A stretch of 64,000 nucleotides of DNA from assembly GCA_947073545.1 (NCBI GenBank), contig CAMTMP010000006.1, positions 1 through 64,000 of the forward strand, given 5' to 3'. The notes below the pieces were generated by a model, which had not been told where the DNA came from, ran no database searches, and worked only from the letters and a program-made list of their open reading frames with translations. Of the stretch, positions 52,967 to 61,293 are shown one piece after another (position 1 is the stretch's first letter; each line of letters begins with the position of its first letter). Both the position numbers and the translations under genes were made by a program. This DNA comes from an uncultured bacterium (lineage in GTDB: Bacteria; Bacillota; Clostridia; Lachnospirales; Lachnospiraceae).

Positions 52967-54641
52967 GACAGCGGACAGGTATAGAAAGAACTATGTTAAA
53001 ACAAAGAAAACTGACAAAGTATATCAGGTTGGAGATTATTTAAGGCTATCGGTGGACAGTGACTATACAGGGAGCGACTCCTTAGAAAATCAAAGAAAGC
53101 TGGCACAGGAATATATAAGTAGACGTCCTGACCTGAATATAGTAAGAGAATATGTTGATGATGGGAAAACAGGAACAGATTTTTCACGTCCGGCATTTAG
53201 CCGGATGATAGCAGATATGAAAGCAGGAATCATTGACTGTGTGATTGTCAAGGATTTATCCCGGTTTGGAAGGGAGTACATAGAAGCCGGCAATTATATT
53301 GAGAAGGTATTTCCGTTCTTAGGTGTGCGCTTTATATCCATTGTTGACAGGTATGATAGTGCTGATGCAGATTGCAGCAGAGAACTTTTGCTTATTTCTC
53401 TTAAAAACCTTATGCATGAAATGTATGCAAGGGATATTTCCAAGAAAGTAGGAAGCACCTTTCGGACGAAACAGGAAAAAGGGATGTTCTATCGCAGTGC
53501 TACGATTCCTTATGGATATAAGATGAATGGAAGTGGTACGAATTATATGATCTGTGAGCAGACAGCTCCGATTGTACGGGAGATATTTAAACAGTGCGGC
53601 GAGGGGATTTCTAATTATGCAATAAGCCGATGGCTGTATGATAACCATGTTTATACACCACAGCAATATGCTTTGACAGGCAGTGTATATAGGAAGCCGG
53701 AAGAAGAGCTGAAAATATGGCATTGTTCTACAATTAAGCGGCTTCTGGAAAACCCTGTTTATATCGGAAGGGTTATAAGACATCAATCAGAGCAGAGCTT
53801 TTTTGCGGGGAAAAAGGCAAGTCCAGTACCGGAACAGGAGCAGATTGTTATTGAGAATAACCATGAACCGATTATTGAAAAGTCGATGTTTGAGATTGTC
53901 CAGAAGATACTAAGTCAGACAAAGGATAAAAAAACCGAATCTGCCTGTGAACGCCAAACGGTTGTATTTGAGAGAAATATATTTCAAGGGAAGCTGTTCT
54001 GCGGCTCTTGTAAGGCAAATATGGTCAGGGTAGGCGCTTATCGCTCTGTCAATGGGGTAAAGGAGCAATACAAGATTTTTAAGTGCAGTACTCATAGAAA
54101 TCACTGCGATTTATGTGATACAAGGTGGATTGCAGAGGACTTGCTGTGTGATATTCTGTATGGCACGATACGCAGGCATTTGAGTTTGATAAAAGGGATA
54201 AAGAAAAAGATAGAAAAAGATATTCGTTATTCCTTTGAAGAAAATCTGAAACAGACAGAATGGAAAAGACAAAAGATTGTGAGTACAAAGAACCTATTGG
54301 AGCAAGAGTATATGCAGAAATATTCAGATTATGCGGAAGGAAGTATCTCACAGGCGGCATTTCTGCAATATAAAAGTACCTATCATGAGAAAATAGAACT
54401 ATGCGGGAAACAGGAGAATGTTTGTGCTAAAGAGGTAAAAGGGATAAAGAAGTGTCAGGCGGCTTTGCAAAAACTATTGTCGGACTGGCTTTGCTTTCAG
54501 AATACAAGGAAATTGACGGAAACAATGGTAGAAATCTGTGTTGACAGAATAGAGCTTTTTACTGATAACCGGGTGGAAATAAAGTTAAGGTATCAGGATT
54601 GCTTTTCGGTTCTTGATAGTTGGATGCAAAAGGAGGTGTGA
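52959..54641 (+). CDS. Large serine recombinase 2
   Basis: 560 residues. The resolvase domain contains VGDYLRLSVDSDYTGSDS, VDDGKTGTDFSRPAFSRM and VIVKDLSRFGREYIEAGNYI. The zinc ribbon includes GKLFCGSCKANMVRVG and KCSTHRNHCDLCDTRW; the coiled-coil part follows. It starts inside the 3' end of recombinase 1 with GGGGGTG as ribosome site. Its sequence is clearly different from the other two, so this is an old triplication or assembly rather than a recent duplication. Confidence 0.95.
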   Translation: MARTADRYRKNYVKTKKTDKVYQVGDYLRLSVDSDYTGSDSLENQRKLAQEYISRRPDLNIVREYVDDGKTGTDFSRPAFSRMIADMKAGIIDCVIVKDLSRFGREYIEAGNYIEKVFPFLGVRFISIVDRYDSADADCSRELLLISLKNLMHEMYARDISKKVGSTFRTKQEKGMFYRSATIPYGYKMNGSGTNYMICEQTAPIVREIFKQCGEGISNYAISRWLYDNHVYTPQQYALTGSVYRKPEEELKIWHCSTIKRLLENPVYIGRVIRHQSEQSFFAGKKASPVPEQEQIVIENNHEPIIEKSMFEIVQKILSQTKDKKTESACERQTVVFERNIFQGKLFCGSCKANMVRVGAYRSVNGVKEQYKIFKCSTHRNHCDLCDTRWIAEDLLCDILYGTIRRHLSLIKGIKKKIEKDIRYSFEENLKQTEWKRQKIVSTKNLLEQEYMQKYSDYAEGSISQAAFLQYKSTYHEKIELCGKQENVCAKEVKGIKKCQAALQKLLSDWLCFQNTRKLTETMVEICVDRIELFTDNRVEIKLRYQDCFSVLDSWMQKEV

Positions 54642-54645
54642 TTTT

Positions 54646-56274
54646 ATGCTGTTTATGATTCTGGCGCTGTATTTAAGGCTGTCAAAAGAAGATGGTGATA
54701 TGGTTGATGAAAGCAATAGTATCACAAATCAAAGGCTCATTCTACGCAAGTTTGTGGAGCAAAAACCGGAATTTGCGGGTTTTGAGATAAAGGAATACAT
54801 AGATGACGGATTCAGCGGTAAAAATTTTGAAAGACCGGGGGTTCAGGAACTATTGGAAGATGTAAAATCCGGTAAAGTGTCCATTATCATTGTGAAGGAC
54901 TTCTCACGCTTTGGAAGAAACCATATTGAAGTCGGTAATTACATTGAAAAGATATTTCCATTATTGGATGTTCGATTTATCGCTGTCAATAACAGCTTTG
55001 ACAGCAAAGACTATAAAGGAACGACACCAGATATGGATGTTGCGTTTGAGAATCTGATGTATGATTATTTTAGCGAAGAAAACTCTGTTAAAATTAAAAA
55101 TGACCTGATGGGAAGGCGTAAGAGAGGAAAATACCTTGCTACATTTGCGGCGTTTGGTTATAAAAAATCGCCTACTGACCATAACCGTATAGTAATAGAT
55201 GAGGAAGCGGCGGCTATTGTACGCATGATTTTTGAGAAGTATGCAGAATGTGGAATTAAGGCGGAGGTGGCGAGGTATTTAAACCAGAAAGATATTCCTA
55301 CGCCACAAATCTATGCAGTGAAAAGCGGCAGCACCTACCAATGGAAATATCAGGGCGAAAAAAAGGTGTGGAATGGCTCTATCATAGGAAGAATTTTGAA
55401 AAATGAGATATATGTGGGAAATACAGTTTTTCACAAAAAGGAAACTATTGAGGTCGGTTCAAGAAGAACGAAATGCCTGTCGAAAGATGAATGGGAAGTC
55501 TGCGAAGGCACACATGAACCAATCATATCAAAGGAATTATTTGAATATGTGAACAGCATGGATGCCCGGACAAGCAGCATAAAAAAACTGGCAGATCGAG
55601 AAAATTTAGATAAGACGGTATATTGTGAGGGAGAAAAGAGAAAAAGGGGAAGTGCGGATTCGCCTGTTAAGGGATTGGTAAAGTGCGGTGGATGCAGACA
55701 CAATATGCAGCGTCGAAGCAGATTAAATGCGTCTTATTATTGCAGATATTACTATGAAACGAAGCAGGAGGGATGTTGCCCGGAGAATGTCAAGGAAACG
55801 GAACTCATAGCAGTTGTTTTGTCAGCAATCAGGAATCAGGCAATGCTGGCAGGGGAAATGGGAAGGTTACAGGATTTATATAACAATCAGTTCCAGGAGC
55901 GTGTCAAGGCGGATCAGGAGCAAAAGGAGCAGCTTCAGGAACAGATTCAAAAACTTACAGATAGCAATTTTTCACTGTATGAAAGCTATGCAAAAGGTGA
56001 GATTGATGCTGACTGTTTTTTACAGAAAAAAGAAAATAACAATAAGCAGATAGAAATATATGAAGCAGAACTTAGGGCTTGCCATTCAAAAGAAACAGCA
56101 GTACCGGATGAAAAGTCTGATTTGTTAAACTTGTTAAAAGGAAAAGAAAATCTAACAGACCTTACAAAAGAGGTTGTCAGACAGCTTGTAGATGCGGTTT
56201 ATGTATATGGCGGCAACCGGGTTGAGGTTGTCTTTAAGTTTCAGGACAAAAGCGTGGAAACATTGAAAAATTAA
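54646..56274 (+). CDS. Large serine recombinase 3
   Basis: About 542 residues from ATG 54646, with AAGGAGGTG just upstream (the stop of recombinase 2 ends 4 bases before). The resolvase domain contains ALYLRLSKEDGDMVDESNS, YIDDGFSGKNFERPGVQ and IIVKDFSRFGRNHIEVGNYI. The zinc ribbon is VKCGGCRHNMQRRS followed by CRYYYETKQEGC, then a coiled-coil. It is the last member of the recombinase operon. Confidence 0.95.
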   Translation: MLFMILALYLRLSKEDGDMVDESNSITNQRLILRKFVEQKPEFAGFEIKEYIDDGFSGKNFERPGVQELLEDVKSGKVSIIIVKDFSRFGRNHIEVGNYIEKIFPLLDVRFIAVNNSFDSKDYKGTTPDMDVAFENLMYDYFSEENSVKIKNDLMGRRKRGKYLATFAAFGYKKSPTDHNRIVIDEEAAAIVRMIFEKYAECGIKAEVARYLNQKDIPTPQIYAVKSGSTYQWKYQGEKKVWNGSIIGRILKNEIYVGNTVFHKKETIEVGSRRTKCLSKDEWEVCEGTHEPIISKELFEYVNSMDARTSSIKKLADRENLDKTVYCEGEKRKRGSADSPVKGLVKCGGCRHNMQRRSRLNASYYCRYYYETKQEGCCPENVKETELIAVVLSAIRNQAMLAGEMGRLQDLYNNQFQERVKADQEQKEQLQEQIQKLTDSNFSLYESYAKGEIDADCFLQKKENNNKQIEIYEAELRACHSKETAVPDEKSDLLNLLKGKENLTDLTKEVVRQLVDAVYVYGGNRVEVVFKFQDKSVETLKN

Positions 56275-56310
56275 GGTTTTTATGATATTATAAGGACAGG
56301 AGAATAGGAT

Positions 56311-57105
56311 ATGACAAATGAGCAGAAAAGGGAAGAGAAACAGAAGCTGCTTTTAGAACGCTTACAGGAAATGAGTTATTTTGATGACGAATTTATGACA
56401 AAATGTCTGGAAGATTATTCCAAAGGGGTAGAACTGATGCTGCGCATTATTATGAATGATGCAAAGTTAGTTGTAAAAGAAGCACAGGTACAGGCGGTAA
56501 TAAAGAACCTGCAAGGGCGTTCTATCAGAATGGATGTTAAGACAAATGATGTGTCAAAGAAACAGTACGATGTAGAACTGCAACGAGCCGACAGTGGGGC
56601 AAAGCCGAAACGTGCGAGATATAACAGCAGTTTAATGGATGCAAATTCCATTCTTCCGGGAGATGATACGGAAATGCTGGCGGAAACGTATGTGGTATTT
56701 ATTACAGAGAATGATGTGCTTGAAGGTAATCTCCCGATTTATCATATTGACAGGACAATTCAAGAAACAGGGGCGTTGTTTAATGATAAAGCACATATTA
56801 TATATGTAAACGGAGAGATTAAAGATGATACACCATTAGGGCGGTTGATGCACGATTTAAGCTGTGCTGATCCAGACGATATGAATTATAAGGAATTAGC
56901 AGACCGGGCAAGATACTTCAAGAAAGATGAGGAAGGACGAAAAATTATGAGTAAAATCATGGAGCAGCTTTTAAATGAAGAAAAAATTGAAGCAGCAAAG
57001 CGTATGCTGGAAAGAGGAAAAATGACAAAAGAGGAAATTGCAGAGGATTTAGATTTGCCATTGAGTGTAGTGGAAAGACTTGAGAATGATTTACAACTGG
57101 CATAA
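56311..57105 (+). CDS. PD-(D/E)XK nuclease-family (Rpn/transposase-type) protein
   Basis: 264 residues. The nuclease fold region reads RSIRMDVKTNDVSKKQYDVELQRAD (read in parts), giving the Asp and the E-x-Q catalytic pair, as in the PDDEXK_2 family of recombination-promoting nucleases. The C-terminal part is helical and ends in a small HTH-like stretch (MTKEEIAEDLDLPLSVVERL). ATG 56311 follows AGGAG. It may be an accessory of the element or a hitchhiking gene of its own. Confidence 0.85.
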   Translation: MTNEQKREEKQKLLLERLQEMSYFDDEFMTKCLEDYSKGVELMLRIIMNDAKLVVKEAQVQAVIKNLQGRSIRMDVKTNDVSKKQYDVELQRADSGAKPKRARYNSSLMDANSILPGDDTEMLAETYVVFITENDVLEGNLPIYHIDRTIQETGALFNDKAHIIYVNGEIKDDTPLGRLMHDLSCADPDDMNYKELADRARYFKKDEEGRKIMSKIMEQLLNEEKIEAAKRMLERGKMTKEEIAEDLDLPLSVVERLENDLQLA

Positions 57106-57254
57106 TGAATTTTGCGGTGGATTGTGAAAGCAGGAACTCATGAAACGGAGAAATCCTGCTTTTATTATATTGATTTTCTTGTTTTGGTATTATTCAACAA
57201 TAAGAGAAAGGAAAAAACCATTATTACAAGATATTTTTCACAAAGTTCGTGTCA

Positions 57255-57290
57255 CTAACTTGACACAAGGGGGGTTGAAGGCGATGGAGG
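57255..57290 (+). other. Probable right attachment junction (attR)
   Basis: Element sequence with GTGTCA-CTAACT-TGACAC (57249-57266, an inverted repeat) runs into a six-G tract (57269-57274). Directly after GGG the spmA frame resumes as TTG AAG GCG ATG. This pairs with the left junction at 44219-44221. The short dyad next to the G tract may be part of a recombinase binding site. Confidence 0.75.
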
Positions 57291-57640
57291 AACTGGCAAA
57301 GCTGGAGGCCGAGCGGGGGACGCCGGGGTATGCGGCGGGTGGGAAGGGCATTTTAGCGGATGAAAGGAAAGGGCAGAACAGGGCAGGTAAGAACGGCGGG
57401 GAACTGTCCGTGGTGACAAGCGGAAAGAGCGGAAGGATTGCCAGCAACGAGATGTGTACGTTTTTGATTTTGAATATTTCCTCGTTGCAGCTGATACCTG
57501 TGAATATGATTGCTTACAGGCAGCAGTACGGGAGTGTGAATCCGGCGGGGATCATTGCGCCGGCGATTGTTGCAACGTTTATTAGTACGCTGGTGGCGGT
57601 GGTGTACTGTAAAATGAAAGATAGGAGACGGAGAGTGTGA
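57275..57640 (+). pseudogene. spmA: spmA 3' part
   Basis: 121 codons, beginning LKAMEELAKLEAERGTPGYA and ending KMKDRRRRV. This is the C-terminal half of SpmA, with the last membrane helix IIAPAIVATFISTLVAVVYCK. It joins perfectly in frame to the 5' half at 44221: PAG then LKAMEEL. No stop or frameshift has accumulated, so the split is recent or is repaired by excision. A chimeric frame from 57140 in the element also runs into it, but has no evident role. spmB does not follow. Confidence 0.9.
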
Positions 57641-57748
57641 GGACACTCCGTATTTGTTTTGCGTAAATCAATTAGACTCATTTGAAAATAATATGAAGTA
57701 AAAAGTTAATGGATTCAAAGACAAAAGATAAATATTCCTAGGAAATGA

Positions 57749-57960
57749 TTAAAAAAGCATTGGAACCATTAGGACTGTTTTGCGATTTCCTGCCGATTTG
57801 CATATTTGATTTTTTGATAGGGAACACGGACAGGCATCAGAGTACTGGGCGTTAAAATACACTCATAATAATTATTTCGAGCAGACAATAGAAATTGTAA
57901 AGAAAATAAAGGAATTGCTGAGCTTTTTTCAGTTTTTTCTAGTGGTTTGCCAGACAAAAA
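57749..57960 (+). pseudogene. HipA-like kinase remnant
   Basis: A frame reading GLFCDFLPICIFDFLIGNTDRHQS breaks at 57843-57857, where one missing base shifts the continuation WALKYTHNNYFEQTIEIVKK into another frame. D-F-L-I-G-N-T-D-R-H is the catalytic motif of HipA-type kinases. The upstream part of the gene is gone. It lies downstream of spmA where spmB might be expected. Confidence 0.6.
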
Positions 57961-58008
57961 AGAAAAAACATTTAAGATATTTTGAAGAAGTATGAATTAG
58001 AAGATTAT

Positions 58009-58382
58009 GACGATAGAGTTTACTGATTCTATTCTGGATGGAGAAAAAGATATAACGAGAATTTTTTGTATCAGGAGCCAGACATTACCTGAATTTGAAG
58101 GGGATGTTTGTTTAAAAGCAGTAGAAATTACAAGAGGAGATGAGGTTTCTTAAAAAAGGATTCAGAAAACAAATATGATATAAATGCAGTGCAAGTGTTG
58201 GACCATTCAGGGAAAATATTAGGTCATATTCCTCGATATTATAGCAGTAGTGTGGCTGAATTGTTTCAAACATCACAAACAAATATTGTAGAGCACATAA
58301 AACAAATTTATGCAGAAGGAGAATTGGACGAAGCTTCAACCTGTCGGAATTTTCGACAGGTTCGGCAGGAGGGAACAAAATA
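58009..58382 (+). pseudogene. HIRAN-domain protein remnant, frameshifted
   Basis: The first frame (FTDSILDGEKDITRIFCIRS to AVEITRGDEVS) ends at a stop near 58151. The continuation KKDSENKYDINAVQVLDHSG and KILGHIPRYYSSSVAELF is in another frame and runs to 58382. Together they form a HIRAN-type domain, found with nucleases or HipA-like partners. One frameshift at about 58150 explains the break. It probably belonged with the HipA-like remnant upstream. Confidence 0.6.
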
Positions 58383-58407
58383 ATAGTTTGGAGGACGTAT
58401 ACGGAGA

Positions 58408-59046
58408 ATGAATACGGAAAAAATCAACCGCGAGGATATGCTGGAGCTGACCAGACGCATGACCTTGAAACGCAACTGTTTTGACAGGATCGCGGGGGCA
58501 TATCTGGATGAAGAGGGATTTGTGGACGGCACTTTTAATAAGCATTTCCTGAAACTGTCACAGAAAGACCAGCAGGCAAACCTAGACATCGCAAAGGCGA
58601 TCCCTTTTTCGGAGACAAATGTACAGCTTAAAGAATATGATTTTGGAGAAAAGGACAGGCGGCCGGGGAGTATATGGCAGCTTCTCATGGCACTGAAAGA
58701 GTGCGGACTGAAAAATGATGCGATGCTGGATACGTTTTATGAGGAGTTTGGGAAAAGATATCAGGCAGACGGCAGTTATGCCATTTACTTTTTCCATGGC
58801 AGTTATGATGTTCCACTGAAAGCAAACGATAAAGAAAGCCTTTGGGAATCGGAAGAGGTTTATCAGTTTTTGATCTGTGCCGTGTGCCCGGTGAGCGGCG
58901 ATTACGAGCCGGGGAAGCCTGAGTGCGGTTTTTTGTTTCCCGCTTTTAAAGACAGAAGCAGCGATATACATAGGATTGATGTTTTTGCGGCAGGGCAGTC
59001 GCGTCAGGCGGAGGATCTGAGGGAAATCCTGTTTCTGAAATCCTAA
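58408..59046 (+). CDS. DUF4317-like protein
   Basis: 212 residues. KRNCFDRIAGAYLDEEGFVD, SYAIYFFHGSYDVPLKAND, VYQFLICAVCPVSGDYEPG and CGFLFPAFKDRSSDIHRIDV are typical of DUF4317 proteins of Lachnospiraceae. Family members I recall are often longer, so this may be a short form or a truncated gene. There is no signal peptide. The function is unknown. Confidence 0.75.
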   Translation: MNTEKINREDMLELTRRMTLKRNCFDRIAGAYLDEEGFVDGTFNKHFLKLSQKDQQANLDIAKAIPFSETNVQLKEYDFGEKDRRPGSIWQLLMALKECGLKNDAMLDTFYEEFGKRYQADGSYAIYFFHGSYDVPLKANDKESLWESEEVYQFLICAVCPVSGDYEPGKPECGFLFPAFKDRSSDIHRIDVFAAGQSRQAEDLREILFLKS

Positions 59047-59077
59047 GCGGATTCTAGGAAAGGACATAACGAAAAGA

Positions 59078-59898
59078 ATGAGGAAAAATGTTTTGACGAC
59101 ACCGCAATTTGCTTCGCGGGAAAGCGTCATTCGCACATTGTTCGGAGAAGGGACAAAAATCGAAAAGACCAGTCCCATATCCGGTGGGGATAGCAATGAG
59201 GCTTTCAGACTGACGCTGACAGGCGGTAAACATATTTTCATGAAATCCAATACAAGAGGGAACTTTTCCTTTTTTACTGCGGAAGCGGCCGGATTATCTG
59301 CCATTGCGCGGATGGAAACGATCGGTACACCGCGTATTCTCGGCGCTGGGACGGATGAGGGAAGAGGCGGATATTCTTTCCTGCTGTTGGAATTTATATC
59401 GGCGAAAACACGCAGCAGGAATTATTGGGAGGATTTTGCCGGACAGCTAGCCGCAATGCACCGGGCGTCAACGGAGGGCTGGTTTCAGACGAAAAATATG
59501 GGTTTGACTGCGATAACTATATTGGCAGGCGCAGGCAGATCAATACAGCGCATGACAGTTGGATTAGTTTTTTCCGGGAGTGCCGACTTGAGCCACAGTT
59601 TCGGGATGCCGACCGCTATTTTGAGCGGGAGGACCGGAGAAGGATTGGCAGGTTTCTTGATCATCTGGATGAAATTCTTGTGGAACCTGAGTATCCGTCA
59701 CTATTGCACGGTGATTTGTGGTCTGGAAATGTGATCGCAGGAAATGACGGTTTGGCATGTTTGATTGATCCGGCAGTTTATGTGGGACATGCTGAGGCGG
59801 ATCTCGCAATGACGGAACTTTTCGGTGGATTTCCGGAGAGCTTTTATGCTGCATATAAGGAGGCTGCGCCTTTACAGCCGGGATTTTTGCCGTTTTAA
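59078..59898 (+). pseudogene. Fructosamine kinase-like gene, frameshifted and cut short
   Basis: The first frame (ASRESVIRTLFGEGTKIEKT to DFAGQLAAMHRAST) gives the N-terminal kinase lobe. From about 59470-59500 the family sequence continues in the +2 frame: KYGFDCDNYIGRRRQINTAH, then the catalytic YPSLLHGDLWSGNVIAG and LIDPAVYVGHAEADLAMTEL. It stops at LQPGFLPF, about 40 residues before the usual end. A working gene would phosphorylate ketosamines for deglycation. A sequencing error could explain the shift but not the short end. Confidence 0.8.
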
Positions 59899-60102
59899 TT
59901 CATCGCCCTTTTCCTCCGCCCGAAAAGACAGCACGATTTTTCCTCTTTTCAACATATGCTAGGAAATTTATTTTAACCAAAAATGCGGCACAATAGTTAT
60001 ATCCTAGACAGAAAATTTCCTGATTCAGGAAGGAAGTGGATGCTTTTTGACCTTTGTCTGGTCTTGCGCATAGGATAAAGTAAAACTTTGCAGGAACAAA
60101 CT

Positions 60103-61242
60103 ATGGAAATTTATGTGGTACAACCGGGGGACACGGTAGATTCCATTGCGCTAAGCCACGGGGATTCCGTGTCTTCCGTCATTTATAACAATCAGCTTGC
60201 CTATCCTTATCCACTGGCGGTGGGGCAGGCCCTTCTTTTATCTTCGGGGGAGACGAAAGAACCTTCCTATTCGGCATGGATAAACGGTTATGCTTATCCT
60301 TTTATTCAGCGCGATACGTTACATGAAACGCTTCCCTATCTGTCTTCGCTTTCGGTATTTTCCTATGGATTTACCACAGAGGGGGATTTGGTGCCGCCGA
60401 CGGTGGACGATACCTTTATGATAGATGCGGCGCTTACGCAGGGTGTACGCCCAGTTCTCACACTGACGCCGCTTGGGCCGGACGGGAACTTCAATAATTT
60501 ACTGATTACCGCTGTGGTAAACAATCAGGAAGCCAAAGATAATCTCCTGTCCAATCTTTTGACGACTGTTCAGGAAAAGAACTTTCAGGGTGTGGACATT
60601 GATTTCGAATATATTCGCCCGGAGGATCGGATACCCTTTGCCAATTTTGTGGCGGATGTAAGGAATTACCTTGCGCCTTATGGGTATCATGTCTCTGTGG
60701 CGCTGGCGCCAAAAACTTCCGATGAGCAGGCTGGCCTTCTGTATGAGGGAAAAGATTACGGGCTTTTGGGAGAAGCGACCGACAGTGTCCTGCTTATGAC
60801 CTACGAGTGGGGCTACACTTACGGGCCGCCCATGGCCGTAGCGCCTGTCAATCAGGTACGGCGGGTCGTGGAGTATGCCGTCACACGCATTGACCCTGCC
60901 AAAATTGATCTGGGAATACCGAACTATGGATATGACTGGGAGCTGCCATTTGTGCAGGGATCTTCCAGAGCGACTACCGTGAGTAATCAGGAGGCTGTGC
61001 GGATTGCCATAGAGGCCGGTGTCCCCATCCGGTTTGACAAGACGGCCATGTCGCCTTTTTTCCAATATGAGAGGGACGGGCAGCTCCATGAGGTATGGTT
61101 TGAGGATGTGAGAAGCTATCAGGCGAAATTCGCTCTTGTATCGGAATTTGCTCTGCGGGGAATGGGCTACTGGCAAATCATGCGGTTTTTCCGCCCGAAC
61201 TGGCTTCTGCTTGAAGACACGTTTGTGATACAGAGACCATGA
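60103..61242 (+). CDS. LysM-GH18 spore-type peptidoglycan hydrolase
   Basis: About 379 residues. One LysM domain at residues 1-45 (IYVVQPGDTVDSIALSHG) is followed by a GH18 domain with the catalytic motif FQGVDIDFEYI (DxDxE). It resembles YaaH/SleL/YdhD-type N-acetylglucosaminidases that act on spore cortex. There is no signal peptide, as in SleL-like spore proteins packed by LysM binding. Start ATG 60103 follows CAGGA; TTG 60088 is less likely. Confidence 0.9.
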   Translation: MEIYVVQPGDTVDSIALSHGDSVSSVIYNNQLAYPYPLAVGQALLLSSGETKEPSYSAWINGYAYPFIQRDTLHETLPYLSSLSVFSYGFTTEGDLVPPTVDDTFMIDAALTQGVRPVLTLTPLGPDGNFNNLLITAVVNNQEAKDNLLSNLLTTVQEKNFQGVDIDFEYIRPEDRIPFANFVADVRNYLAPYGYHVSVALAPKTSDEQAGLLYEGKDYGLLGEATDSVLLMTYEWGYTYGPPMAVAPVNQVRRVVEYAVTRIDPAKIDLGIPNYGYDWELPFVQGSSRATTVSNQEAVRIAIEAGVPIRFDKTAMSPFFQYERDGQLHEVWFEDVRSYQAKFALVSEFALRGMGYWQIMRFFRPNWLLLEDTFVIQRP

Positions 61243-61293
61243 CAGGCGGCTTTCTGTGATGGAGATGCGTTATTTTTAAGGAAAGTGACATCT

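Larger units (their letters stand above)
44222..57274 (+). mobile_element. Integrated element of about 13.05 kb within spmA, with three large serine recombinases
   Basis: The element lies between the two halves of spmA. From left to right it carries a DUF6075-like gene, a winged-helix regulator, an XRE regulator, a small unknown gene, PadR and MATE cargo, a second winged-helix and XRE pair, Tn916-like sigma and HTH genes, a DUF6870-like gene, three overlapping serine recombinase genes and a PD-(D/E)XK nuclease-family gene. No relaxase, coupling protein or secretion ATPase is visible, so it is not self-conjugative by itself. Removal at the shared GGG restores spmA in frame. It may be a developmentally excised element like skin, or a recent inactivating insertion. 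Confidence 0.88.

Noticed and set aside
44222-57274. The element as a conjugative transposon (ICE)
   Set aside because: No relaxase, FtsK/coupling protein, VirB4-type ATPase or other transfer gene is visible; only the regulatory genes resemble Tn916.
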